Shown here: piece after piece, positions 6,081 through 12,563 of the stretch
How positions within the stretch are numbered: position 1 is the first letter of the stretch
Layout: each line of letters starts with the position of its first letter
Assembly (NCBI GenBank): GCA_030148365.1
Contig: JASBTO010000136.1
Coordinates: 1 to 14,835 of the forward strand
DNA length: 14,835 bases
Source: Kangiellaceae bacterium
GTDB taxonomy: Bacteria > Pseudomonadota > Gammaproteobacteria > Enterobacterales > Kangiellaceae
Reading direction: 5' to 3'
Notes under the pieces: model-generated
What the model saw: only the letters and a program-made list of their open reading frames with translations
Databases searched by the model: none
What the model was told of the DNA's origin: nothing
Position numbers and translations under genes: made by a program

Positions 6081-7445
6081 GGCCACCGGCAGGCTGATGG
6101 CCATGCACAGCCCCGCAGGCTGCTGATTGCGGGCCCGGCAGTGACCGCCGTTGGCCGCGATCCCGCGCCAGGCAATGGCGAGACCGAGGCCGGTACCGCC
6201 GGTATCCCGCTCCCGGGCGCTTGAGGGTCGGAAAAAGGGCTCAAAAATCTTTTCCAGATCCTGCTCGGCAACGCCGGGCCCCTGATCGCAGATAAGGATT
6301 TCAATGCGATCATCATCGCGGCTCGCCTTGATTTCGACGGTGCTGCCCGGGGGGGAGTGTCGGAGGGCATTGCGGACGATGTTTTCGAGGGCGCTGTAGA
6401 GCATCTGGTAATAACCCTCAACCGGCAATTCTTCGGCAACGCACTCCACGACCGCCAGGTTTTTCGCCGCCGCCTCGAAGCGGGCGTCCTCGGCGAGCAG
6501 GTGCAGCATTTCACTGATATCAAACCGGGTGCGATCTTCACTGACCACACCCCGTTCCAGGGCCGCGAGATTGAGCAGTTGCCCGATCATGGTGTTGAGA
6601 CGATTGCTCTCCAGATCGATCCGGGAGAGAAACGGAGCTTGTGCGTCGGGAGCGTGTCGCTCCGCCAGTCCCAGGGCCACTTGCAGCCTGGCGAGCGGCG
6701 ACCGTAATTCATGGGATACGTCACGCAGAAGGTTCTTCTGGGACTTGATAATGCGTTCGACCTGATCCGCCATGGTGTCGAAATCCCGGGCCAGATCGGT
6801 AAATTCGTCATTACGCCGACCGAGGGCGGGTCGGGCGCGAACGGACAGATCGCCGGAGGCAATCCGGTTCGCGGTAGTTTGCAGCATCCGGATGGGACGG
6901 GTGATCAGCCAGGCCAGCAGCAGGCAGGACAGAGCACTGATCAGCAGAGCGCTGAACAACTGGAGCAATGAAAATTTGTGGATCAGGATCTTCAGAGCCA
7001 GCAAGCGCATGGGGGACTCTTCGCGCTTGATAAACAGCAGGAAGTCCTGACGGTCGAAGCGGGTCCGGGCCGGCCCGAACAGCAGCGTATCCCCCTGCTG
7101 TACCCGGTAGGCCTTGCCGTTTTTCTTCGCCTTGTGATACAGCAGCGACAAGCTCTCCGGCAGCACGCGCCCGAAATAATCCTCGCCCTGGTTATCCAGA
7201 AGATAGAGCGTATCCTCACCGCGCTTGTGCTTGGCTTTCGCGAGATGGGGAAAATGCCGCTTGCGAAACTGGCGGCTTTCAAAGCGGCTGACGTGATATT
7301 TGAGCTGCTTCTTTTCACCCATGGCCAAGGGGGTGAAGATGACATTTTCCCGCAACTGGGAAATCAGGAAGGCGCCGCTGCCGAGCATCAGCAACATGGC
7401 GAGCCAGAAACTCAGAAATATTTTCCAGAACAGAGGTAGTCGCAT
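6075..7445 (-). CDS. cpxA: Sensor histidine kinase, CpxA-like
   Basis: A 456-residue inner-membrane kinase with CpxA architecture: helix 1 (about 9-29), a periplasmic sensor (about 30-155), helix 2 (about 160-182), HAMP (183-235), a dimerisation/phosphotransfer domain with RDVSHELRSPLARLQ (phosphorylated His245), and an ATPase domain with the N box ENIVRNALRHS (Asn355, Asn359), G1 box CDQGPGV (386-392) and G2 box GGTGLGLAIA. Its periplasmic part is strikingly basic (RQFRKRHFPHLAKAKHKRG at about 58-76). CpxA autophosphorylates on envelope stress and phosphorylates CpxR. The ATG at 7445 lies two bases after the regulator stop, so the pair is an operon with coupled translation; no separate Shine-Dalgarno is visible. 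The name rests on similarity, gene order and the CpxR box upstream. A related sensor of the same class cannot be excluded. Confidence 0.9.
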   Translation of the reverse strand: MRLPLFWKIFLSFWLAMLLMLGSGAFLISQLRENVIFTPLAMGEKKQLKYHVSRFESRQFRKRHFPHLAKAKHKRGEDTLYLLDNQGEDYFGRVLPESLSLLYHKAKKNGKAYRVQQGDTLLFGPARTRFDRQDFLLFIKREESPMRLLALKILIHKFSLLQLFSALLISALSCLLLAWLITRPIRMLQTTANRIASGDLSVRARPALGRRNDEFTDLARDFDTMADQVERIIKSQKNLLRDVSHELRSPLARLQVALGLAERHAPDAQAPFLSRIDLESNRLNTMIGQLLNLAALERGVVSEDRTRFDISEMLHLLAEDARFEAAAKNLAVVECVAEELPVEGYYQMLYSALENIVRNALRHSPPGSTVEIKASRDDDRIEILICDQGPGVAEQDLEKIFEPFFRPSSARERDTGGTGLGLAIAWRGIAANGGHCRARNQQPAGLCMAISLPVAL

Positions 7446-7447
7446 GG

Positions 7448-8146
7448 CTAGTGACCGTTGATGGCAACGTACTGGTAGCCGGTGCCGCGCAAGGTCTTGA
7501 TGCGATCTCCGCCGTCCGGCGCGGGGCCCAGCTTGCGGCGGATATTGCTGACGTGCATGTCGATACTGCGATCAAAGGGTACCGGTTTGCGGCCAAGGCA
7601 CCGCTCACACAGTTGCTCACGGGTGACCAGTTCGCCGGCGTGACCCAGCAACAGGGCCAGGACGTCAAACTCGGCTGCGGTAAGCTGAATGCGGTCGCCG
7701 TTCCGGATCACGTCGCGAGTGGCCGGAGCCAGCTCCACATCGCCGATGGTCAGTACTTGTCCGTTGGTGGAGGCGGGGGGCGCCAGATTGGCGCGGCGGA
7801 TGATGGTACGGATACGCGCCACCAACTCTCTCGGGCTGCAGGGTTTGGCAAGATAATCATCGGCACCCAGCTCAAGCCCCACGATCCGATCCACTTCCTC
7901 GCCTTTGGCGGTGAGCATGAGTATGGGAACCTGGGACTGGCTACGCACCTTGCGCAAGACGTCAAAGCCATTGAGGCCGGGCAGCATGACATCGAGGATC
8001 ATGAGATCATGTTCGCCGGCGAGAACCAGATCCGCCGCGCTGGCGCCGGAGTGGGCACTGGTCACGGTGAATCCTTCTTGCGTCAGGTATTCGTCGAGCA
8101 ACTGGCATAACTCGGTGTCGTCATCGGCAATCAGGATATGGGCCAT
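7448..8146 (-). CDS. cpxR: OmpR-family response regulator, CpxR-like
   Basis: A 232-residue DNA-binding regulator. The receiver domain (1-118) has the acidic pocket in HILIADDD (Asp8, Asp9), the phosphoacceptor Asp52 in ILDVMLPG, Thr79 in MLTAKGEE and Lys101 in YLAKPCSPREL. The winged-helix domain (about 130-230) has QLTAAEFDVLALLL, RSIDMHVSNIRRKLG and LRGTGYQYV. I chose ATG 8146 because the family starts at MAHILIADD; an upstream in-frame start at 8236 would add 30 residues across the promoter region. The Shine-Dalgarno at this start is poor. The gene is followed after two bases by the kinase and is divergent from the CpxP/Spy-like gene. The sites between them suggest autoregulation by phosphorylated CpxR. 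Confidence 0.93.
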   Translation of the reverse strand: MAHILIADDDTELCQLLDEYLTQEGFTVTSAHSGASAADLVLAGEHDLMILDVMLPGLNGFDVLRKVRSQSQVPILMLTAKGEEVDRIVGLELGADDYLAKPCSPRELVARIRTIIRRANLAPPASTNGQVLTIGDVELAPATRDVIRNGDRIQLTAAEFDVLALLLGHAGELVTREQLCERCLGRKPVPFDRSIDMHVSNIRRKLGPAPDGGDRIKTLRGTGYQYVAINGH

Positions 8147-8209
8147 GAAAAGTCGTTGCGGAAATCGGAGTTCATGGCGGAATCCTACCATGGCAAGGAA
8201 ATTTTGCCG

Positions 8210-8224
8210 GTAAAAAAGTGTCAA
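8210..8224 (+). promoter_or_regulatory. Second CpxR-box-like site
   Basis: GTAAA-N5-GTCAA, which is 9 of 10 bases if GTAAA-N5-GTAAA is the consensus. It lies 64 bases upstream of the cpxR-like start. Its right half overlaps a minus-strand TTGACA (8219-8224) that could be the -35 element of the cpxRA promoter, although no good -10 follows at 16-18 bases. This placement would suit activation or autoregulation of the kinase-regulator operon. Confidence 0.5.
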
Positions 8225-8240
8225 TGCCCGTTGCACAAAA

Positions 8241-8255
8241 CTTACACTTCTTTAC
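8241..8255 (-). promoter_or_regulatory. CpxR box
   Basis: On the minus strand the sequence is GTAAAGAAGTGTAAG: two direct half-sites GTAAA and GTAAG separated by five bases, 9 of 10 matches to the known CpxR consensus GTAAA-N5-GTAAA. It lies in the divergent spacer, about 80 bases before the CpxP/Spy-like start codon and about 95 before the cpxR-like start. This is how CpxR sites are placed at the enteric cpxP-cpxRA intergenic region. Confidence 0.7.
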
Positions 8256-8335
8256 GCAGGTAATACGCAACTTTGCAGTAATCCCGATAGAGTGGTAGTC
8301 GAATTTCCAACATCCGTACTCAAGGAGCAGACATC

Positions 8336-8794
8336 ATGATCAAATCAATTCTGTTGGCCACCGCCGGCCTCGGTTTGCTGACCAGCGCCGCGATGGCAAA
8401 CCCCTACGGCAAGGACCGTCATCATCACCGGCACCACAAAATGGAGCACATGCTGGAAAAGCTGGATCTGAATGATGCGCAAAAGCTCGAGGTCGAGCAG
8501 CTTCGGGCGTCCCTCAAGGAGCAGATGAAGCCGAACTATGAGCAACTCGAGGCGCTGCACAAGGAGAAAAAAGAGGTTCTCAAGGCCGATGTGCTCGATG
8601 AAGGGCGCTTGCGGGATCTGATGGTTCGCGAAGCACAGGTTAAAGCGGACGGTGTTATAGCCAAGCAGAATACTCATCGCCAAATCATGGCATTGCTGAC
8701 ACCGGAGCAGACCGAAAAATATGAGCAGATGAAGGAAAAAATGAAAAACAAAAAGAAGAAAAAGAACAAGAAATATCGCGGCGACAAAAGCTGA
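8336..8794 (+). CDS. CpxP/Spy-like periplasmic LTxxQ protein
   Basis: A 152-residue exported protein. The signal peptide spans 1-21 (KSILLATAGLGLL core, AMA cleavage site before NPYG). The mature part is almost entirely helical and charged, as in the CpxP/Spy/ZraP group. It has two copies of the LTxxQ-type motif: LNDAQ at 45-49 and LTPEQ at 121-125. CpxP binds the CpxA sensor domain and delivers misfolded proteins to DegP; Spy is an ATP-independent chaperone. Two peculiarities are a histidine cluster at 29-38 (HHHRHHKMEH), which could bind metal, and a lysine-rich C terminus (about 133-152) that would be highly basic. Shine-Dalgarno AAGGAG lies nine bases before the ATG. The gene is divergent from the cpxRA-like operon, is preceded by a CpxR box and ends in a strong terminator, so it is a single-gene Cpx target. 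Confidence 0.88.
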   Translation: MIKSILLATAGLGLLTSAAMANPYGKDRHHHRHHKMEHMLEKLDLNDAQKLEVEQLRASLKEQMKPNYEQLEALHKEKKEVLKADVLDEGRLRDLMVREAQVKADGVIAKQNTHRQIMALLTPEQTEKYEQMKEKMKNKKKKKNKKYRGDKS

Positions 8795-8822
8795 CAGCTT
8801 CAATCTGAAGCAATGACAACCG

Positions 8823-8850
8823 GCCGGGGTAATTACCCCGGCTTTTTTTT
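8823..8850 (+). terminator. Rho-independent terminator of the CpxP/Spy-like gene
   Basis: GCCGGGGT (8823-8830) and ACCCCGGC (8835-8842) form a perfect 8-bp GC-rich stem with loop AATT, followed directly by eight T (8843-8850). It lies 28 bases after the stop codon. This is a textbook intrinsic terminator. Confidence 0.95.
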
Positions 8851-8879
8851 GCACCCTTGCCCGCCAATTTTTCTACAAT
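8849..8879 (+). promoter_or_regulatory. Possible promoter of the DUF1853 gene
   Basis: TTGCAC (8849-8854) and TACAAT (8874-8879, 5 of 6 consensus bases) lie 33 bases before the DUF1853 start. The spacer is 19 bases, longer than ideal. The -35 element would overlap the T tract of the terminator. Confidence 0.3.
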
Positions 8880-8911
8880 GGTGGATACTTTCTCGAACTG
8901 GAAAATTTGTT

Positions 8912-9769
8912 ATGACCTCCATCCCTCGCTGGGTTCGCGATCAGCAGTGGGCGGTCACCAGTCCACCGTTGATTGACACTGCCGCCGAGCTACAGCCGCC
9001 CCGGGAGCTGCTGGATAACAGCGGCGCACGCGGCTACGGGGCGGCACCCGTAACCCGATCCGGACGGCTTGGCATCTATTTTGAAGATCTGTGGGCGGAC
9101 TGGATAGAAAGGCACCCCGATTATGAGCTGGTCGACCGGAACTTGCCGGTCCGGGAGCCGGGCCGGACCATCGGCGAATACGATTTTATCCTGCAGAACC
9201 GAAACACCGGACACCATCTGCATCTGGAGGTGGCGGTAAAATTCTACATGGGCGTCGGAGACCTGACCCACGTCGGCAACTGGTTCGGTCCCAACCCGGA
9301 AGACAGTCTCGCCATCAAGGTCGAGCGGCTCCTGAATCACCAGATTGGCTTGTCCGATCACCCCCGCAGCCAGGCTGAGCTTCTGGAGCGGAATATCGAT
9401 ATCCGGGCACGGGCCGTCGCGCTCAGAGGACGTCTCTTCTATCCCTTGTCTGGCCCACGGGCCCTCCCGACCCGGGTACATCCGGGGCATCTCCATGGTT
9501 ACTGGGGGCTGCCCGCCGACTGGCTCGAAGCTTGCGAGGACCCTGCTCTGGAGTGGGCGGCCCTGCCGAAGCGGTTGTGGCTGTCCACCGTGGCGAGGGA
9601 CGAGCTGGAGGCCACATTGCCTCTGGAGCAACTGCTGGCCAGCCCGGCCTTCGGGCCGCAAGCCGGTAGCAGGGCGCTGGTTGCGCTCCGCGATGGGCAG
9701 GAATGGTTACGGGGATTCCTGGTCCATGAGGACTGGATGGCCCGTGTAGCGGAGCGCCAGGTCGACTGA
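8912..9769 (+). CDS. DUF1853 family protein
   Basis: A cytoplasmic protein of 285 residues in the DUF1853 family, whose function is not established. The recognisable landmarks are VRDQQWAVTSPPLID (8-22), the RLGIYFEDLWADWIE block (52-66), GEYDFIL (88-94) and the highly characteristic LHLEVAVKFYMG (103-114). The conserved Glu58, Asp91, Glu106 and Lys110 are arranged in a manner reminiscent of PD-(D/E)XK nucleases, but that is a tentative structural inference because the E-V-A-V-K spacing is not the canonical ExK. I chose ATG 8912, which starts MTSIPRW, over an upstream in-frame ATG at 8813 because the extra 33 codons read through the terminator. Its Shine-Dalgarno (TGGAAAA) is modest. It is a single gene with its own possible promoter. 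Confidence 0.85.
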   Translation: MTSIPRWVRDQQWAVTSPPLIDTAAELQPPRELLDNSGARGYGAAPVTRSGRLGIYFEDLWADWIERHPDYELVDRNLPVREPGRTIGEYDFILQNRNTGHHLHLEVAVKFYMGVGDLTHVGNWFGPNPEDSLAIKVERLLNHQIGLSDHPRSQAELLERNIDIRARAVALRGRLFYPLSGPRALPTRVHPGHLHGYWGLPADWLEACEDPALEWAALPKRLWLSTVARDELEATLPLEQLLASPAFGPQAGSRALVALRDGQEWLRGFLVHEDWMARVAERQVD

Positions 9770-9844
9770 TATCGCCGGTAACGTGGAAATTTGAAGCGGA
9801 AATAATTACACTTGCCGGCCTGTTGGCTCTGGGCTCAAACAACT

Positions 9845-10216
9845 ATGAAACCCGGCAAGACCGGCCTCGGCCGCATTTTTGACGCATTTGGCTATTCGAT
9901 GAAAGGTTTCGCCGCCACCTGGCGCCATGAAGCGGCGTTTCGCCAGGAAGCGGTGCTTATGGTGCTTCTGGCGCCGCTGGCCTTTTGGCTGGGCGAAACC
10001 GCCGAACAAAAGGCCTTGCTGCTGCTGACCCTGTTCATCGTCATTATCGCCGAGCTGACCAATTCCGCGATTGAAGCCACGATTGACAGGATAGGCCACG
10101 AGCGACACGAACTGTCCGGCCGCGCCAAAGATACCGGATCGGCGCTGGTGCTGACTTCTATCGTCATGGCGCTGGTCGTCTGGGGCGTCATCCTGATCCC
10201 GCGCTGGTTGGGCTAG
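9845..10216 (+). CDS. dgkA: Diacylglycerol kinase (DgkA, integral membrane)
   Basis: A 123-residue inner-membrane enzyme, one residue longer than the Escherichia coli protein. It phosphorylates diacylglycerol with ATP to phosphatidate and so recycles lipid left over from membrane-derived oligosaccharide synthesis. Three hydrophobic helices are visible (about 36-50, 58-75 and 98-118). Key residues match those of E. coli DgkA with an offset of one: Glu29 and Glu35 in RHEAAFRQE, Glu70, Asn73 and Glu77 in the ELTNSAIEATIDRIG motif, and Asp96 in HELSGRAKDTGSA. Start ATG 9845 fits the family; an in-frame ATG at 9812 would add 11 unrelated residues. No clear Shine-Dalgarno is seen. Only 18 bases separate its stop from the end of the convergent hydrolase gene. 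Confidence 0.96.
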   Translation: MKPGKTGLGRIFDAFGYSMKGFAATWRHEAAFRQEAVLMVLLAPLAFWLGETAEQKALLLLTLFIVIIAELTNSAIEATIDRIGHERHELSGRAKDTGSALVLTSIVMALVVWGVILIPRWLG

Positions 10217-10234
10217 CTGTCCATCTCCGCCACC

Positions 10235-10858
10235 CTAACTGATCTGAGCGCGGATAAATTCCGCGCTCGTGGTTATCGCCTCCTGCCAGTTTTCCTCCTT
10301 CGTGTGGCGCGAGCGCTTGAGCGTCGCAAAATCATGGTCGCCGTCATCGAGCCAGTGCACCAGGATATTTTCGGGTAAACCGTAACCTTCCACCTCGGCC
10401 GGTTTGCCGAAAGCATCCCGGGTGCCTTGCAGAATGAGCGCCGGTATTGACAGGGCTTGCAGGGGTGCAACGCGTAACTTCTCCGGTTTGCCGGGCGGAT
10501 GAAAGGGATAGCCCAGGCACAACAGACCCGACACCGGGGATGAGTCGGCAATGGTCGCCGCAACCCGCCCGCCGAGGGATTTGCCGCCGATAAAGACGGG
10601 CGCGCCTGCCTCAAGCCCGGACAGAAATTCCCGGTAGGCCGTCTGCAGCCTGGCCATCGGATCCGGAGGTCGCTTGCGACCCTGTTCGCGGCGCCACTGC
10701 ATGTAGGGAAATTCAAAACGCCAGACACCGATCTCGCGGGCTGCCAATCCGGCCGCCATGGCGGCCATGAAATCCGAGTCCATGCCGGCGCCCGCGCCGT
10801 GGGCCAGAACCAGTCGCGCGGCGGGATTTTCCGGACCGGAATACCGGGGTTTTGTCAT
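10235..10858 (-). CDS. KANL3/Tex30-type alpha/beta hydrolase
   Basis: A cytoplasmic 207-residue alpha/beta hydrolase of the group that includes eukaryotic Tex30 and the KANL3 N-terminal domain. The first strand and oxyanion region is LVLAHGAGAGMDS (16-28). FEFPYMQWRREQGRKRPPD (48-66) is characteristic of the group. The nucleophile elbow is GGKSLGG with Ser94. The other catalytic residues are Asp148 in LQGTRDAFG and His175 in DDGDHDF. A complete triad predicts an esterase or hydrolase; no substrate is known for bacterial members. Start ATG 10858 was preferred because the open frame extending to 11119 runs into the dam gene. The Shine-Dalgarno is weak (GGACGAG). The gene is divergent from dam and convergent with dgkA. 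Confidence 0.87.
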   Translation of the reverse strand: MTKPRYSGPENPAARLVLAHGAGAGMDSDFMAAMAAGLAAREIGVWRFEFPYMQWRREQGRKRPPDPMARLQTAYREFLSGLEAGAPVFIGGKSLGGRVAATIADSSPVSGLLCLGYPFHPPGKPEKLRVAPLQALSIPALILQGTRDAFGKPAEVEGYGLPENILVHWLDDGDHDFATLKRSRHTKEENWQEAITTSAEFIRAQIS

Positions 10859-10973
10859 AAATGCTCGTCCAGAGGGTTTCGAGGGCTGCAATTGGCAGTG
10901 GTTTTGCTTACACTTGCAGCCATCTTCTGATTGCCGGCCCGGCACGGTCTGACCGTAACCAGGTACCAAATTT

Positions 10974-11801
10974 GTGACAAGACTAACACGCCTGCACCGG
11001 CCCTTTCTGAAATGGGCGGGCGGAAAATTCCGCCTGCTGCCCCGTATCCTGGCGACCCTGCCGGAGGGTAACCGGTTTATTGAGCCTTTTGTCGGATCCG
11101 GCGCCCTGTTTCTCAACACCGACTATGACCGCTATCTGCTGGCGGACAATAATCCGGATCTTATCGATCTCTACCAGACGCTGGCGCGAGAAGGCGGTGA
11201 GTTTGTCGACTATGCCAGCCGCCTTTTCACTGCCGACAACAATCAGGAAGCCGTCTATTACCGGCTGCGTGAGCGCTTCAACAGCGTGGCGCCGGGACGG
11301 GAAAAATCCGCGCTCTTTCTGTACCTCAACCGGCACGGTTATAACGGCCTGTGCCGGTACAATCTCAAGGGCATCTTCAACGTCCCCTACGGCCGCTACA
11401 AGAAACCCTATTTCCCCGCGCGCGAGATGGTGCACTTTGCCCAGAAAGCGACGACGCGCCGGGCGACCTTTGCCTGCCTCGATTTCAGAGCGACCCTGGC
11501 CCGGGCAAGGCGCAATAATGTCGTGTATTGCGACCCGCCCTACGTACCCTGGTCGATTACGGCGAACTTCACAAGTTACAGCCAGAAAGCCTTTTCTCTG
11601 GATATGCAAACACAGCTGGCTGTGCAAGCCCAGCGTCTGGCAGAGCGTGGGGTCCCGGTGATCATTTCCAACCACGACACAGTTTTTACCCGGGAGATTT
11701 ACCGGAACGCGCGACTGCAGGCTTTCCAGGTTCAGCGGTTTATCTCCTGTAACGGCCAGTCGCGGGATCAGGCCGGTGAACTGCTGGCGTCATTTTTATA
11801 A
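10974..11801 (+). CDS. dam: DNA adenine methyltransferase Dam
   Basis: A 275-residue methylase that transfers a methyl group from S-adenosylmethionine to the N6 of adenine in GATC. It is close to E. coli Dam over its whole length. Landmarks are FLKWAGGKFRLLP (11-23), the S-adenosylmethionine motif IEPFVGSGALFLNTD (36-50), LFLYLNRHGYNGLCRYN (114-130), the catalytic DPPY at 187-190, and VIISNHDTVFTREIY (229-243). The start is a GTG, preceded by AGGT nine bases upstream; it agrees with the family, which begins just before FLKWAGGK. Dam marks parental DNA for mismatch repair and can regulate phase-variable promoters and replication timing. The gene stands apart from its common enteric neighbours (aroKB, damX) and is followed directly by a toxin-antitoxin pair. 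Confidence 0.97.
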   Translation: MTRLTRLHRPFLKWAGGKFRLLPRILATLPEGNRFIEPFVGSGALFLNTDYDRYLLADNNPDLIDLYQTLAREGGEFVDYASRLFTADNNQEAVYYRLRERFNSVAPGREKSALFLYLNRHGYNGLCRYNLKGIFNVPYGRYKKPYFPAREMVHFAQKATTRRATFACLDFRATLARARRNNVVYCDPPYVPWSITANFTSYSQKAFSLDMQTQLAVQAQRLAERGVPVIISNHDTVFTREIYRNARLQAFQVQRFISCNGQSRDQAGELLASFL

Positions 11802-11806
11802 CTTTA

Positions 11807-11815
11807 TGCTATAAT
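11807..11815 (+). promoter_or_regulatory. Extended -10 promoter of the toxin-antitoxin pair
   Basis: TGCTATAAT is a perfect extended -10 element (TGnTATAAT), six bases after the dam stop codon and 63 before the toxin start. No good -35 is visible (the position is inside the dam 3' end), which suits extended -10 promoters. A short palindrome GTCA-A-TGAC (11843-11851) downstream is a candidate operator for the antitoxin, but is very short. Confidence 0.7.
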
Positions 11816-11877
11816 CGGATTTCTGCAGGATGCTGAAAAACAGTCAATGACAATTGGCTGGTCAAAGGAGCAAGACG

Positions 11878-12156
11878 GTGAAAGTTATTGCAGTGGGTCA
11901 CCTGCTTGAAGCCAAGGAAAATTACCCCGGCACAACTGATGCCATCAATGGCTGGCTCCAGATACTCACCAATTCTGATTTCCATTCCGCCCAGGAGTTG
12001 ACCGAAACCTTTCCCCGGGTCACCTCGGAAGGCGACTTTTACTACTTTCCGCTTGCGTCACTACCCCTGCAAATTTGCGCCCGAATAGACTTTCCATCGA
12101 AGGTTGTACTTATTAACCATGTCCAGCCAGCAAGGGATATTGTTAGAAGGAATTGA
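11878..12156 (+). CDS. HigB-like toxin with degenerate signature residues
   Basis: A 92-residue protein starting at a GTG with an excellent Shine-Dalgarno (AAAGGAG, seven bases upstream). It resembles the HigB toxin family (RelE-fold mRNA interferases) in length, in the start MKVIAVGHLLEAKENYPG, in the central WLQILTNSDF and the FPRV segment, and in ARIDFPSKVVLINHV. It precedes a HigA-type antitoxin by two bases, the reversed toxin-first order typical of higBA. The conserved core usually written GNKYRLI reads SLPLQIC here, and the C-terminal THxEYDR motif reads QPARDIV, aligned without gaps. The expected Asn, Lys/Arg, His and Tyr are all replaced, so ribonuclease activity is doubtful. It could be an inactivated toxin or a divergent one with other residues. 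The frame is intact. Confidence 0.72.
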   Translation: MKVIAVGHLLEAKENYPGTTDAINGWLQILTNSDFHSAQELTETFPRVTSEGDFYYFPLASLPLQICARIDFPSKVVLINHVQPARDIVRRN

Positions 12157-12158
12157 TT

Positions 12159-12563
12159 ATGGACTCGAGTTTACTGAATGCTATCGAGCATTGGGCAAAG
12201 GTAGAGCCGGTTCTTCACAAGCCGCGGACTGAAGAGGAATACCGACATCTACTGGAACAGATCGAACAGGTCATGAAAGTGGCCGGCAACAACCCCCATA
12301 CCCGGCTGCACGAACTCATTGAAATCATGGCCAAGTCTGCTCACGAGTACGAGCAGGAGAATATTGTTGAGACAACCGGCGGCGGCGTGGCGGCGCTGAA
12401 ATTTCTGATGCGCCAGCATCGTCTGCGCCAGGTCGACTTGCCGGAAGTCGGAACCCAGGGTGTGGTGTCAGAAATTCTGAACGGCAAGCGCTCCTTGTCG
12501 GTTCGTCATATCAAGGCCCTGTCCCAGCGCTTTCATTTGAGCCCCGCGACATTTTTTGACTGA
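12159..12563 (+). CDS. HigA-like antitoxin, helix-turn-helix transcription regulator
   Basis: A 134-residue protein. The N-terminal part is helical and resembles the HigA dimerisation and toxin-binding region, including HKPRTEEEYRHLLEQIEQ (20-37), LHELIEIMAKSAHEYEQE (50-67). The C-terminal Cro/CI helix-turn-helix (about 77-132) contains ALKFLMRQHRLRQVDLPEVG, QGVVSEILNGKRSLSVRHIK and LSQRFHLSPATFFD, all characteristic. It should neutralise the neighbouring protein and repress their shared promoter. Start ATG 12159 is supported by AGAAGGA seven bases upstream; the in-frame TTG at 12153 would overlap the toxin stop. The last 31 bases overlap the end of the convergent cysteine desulfurase gene. 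The family is secure and the protein appears complete. Confidence 0.9.
   Translation: MDSSLLNAIEHWAKVEPVLHKPRTEEEYRHLLEQIEQVMKVAGNNPHTRLHELIEIMAKSAHEYEQENIVETTGGGVAALKFLMRQHRLRQVDLPEVGTQGVVSEILNGKRSLSVRHIKALSQRFHLSPATFFD

Noticed and set aside
7451..8110. Plus-strand open frame of 219 codons opposite the response regulator
   Set aside because: Antisense shadow of a complete CpxR-like gene; no recognisable domain and no ribosome-binding site.
8147..8236. Upstream start at 8236 for the response regulator
   Set aside because: The extra 30 residues cover the regulatory spacer and precede the normal MAHILIADD start of the receiver domain.
8813..8911. ATG 8813 as start of the DUF1853 gene
   Set aside because: The extra 33 codons read through the perfect intrinsic terminator at 8823-8850 and do not belong to the family.
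8990..9661. Minus-strand open frame of 223 codons opposite DUF1853
   Set aside because: Low-information, Pro/Gln/Gly-rich shadow of the DUF1853 gene, with no neighbours on that strand.
10859..11119. Extension of the KANL3/Tex30-type hydrolase to 11119
   Set aside because: It would run through the divergent promoter region and into dam; the extension is Arg/Pro-rich and unrelated to the family.
11820..12160. Frameshift explanation for the missing THxEYD motif of the HigB-like toxin
   Set aside because: The other two frames near 12120-12156 do not restore the motif, whereas the actual frame aligns residue by residue with it, so substitution fits better.
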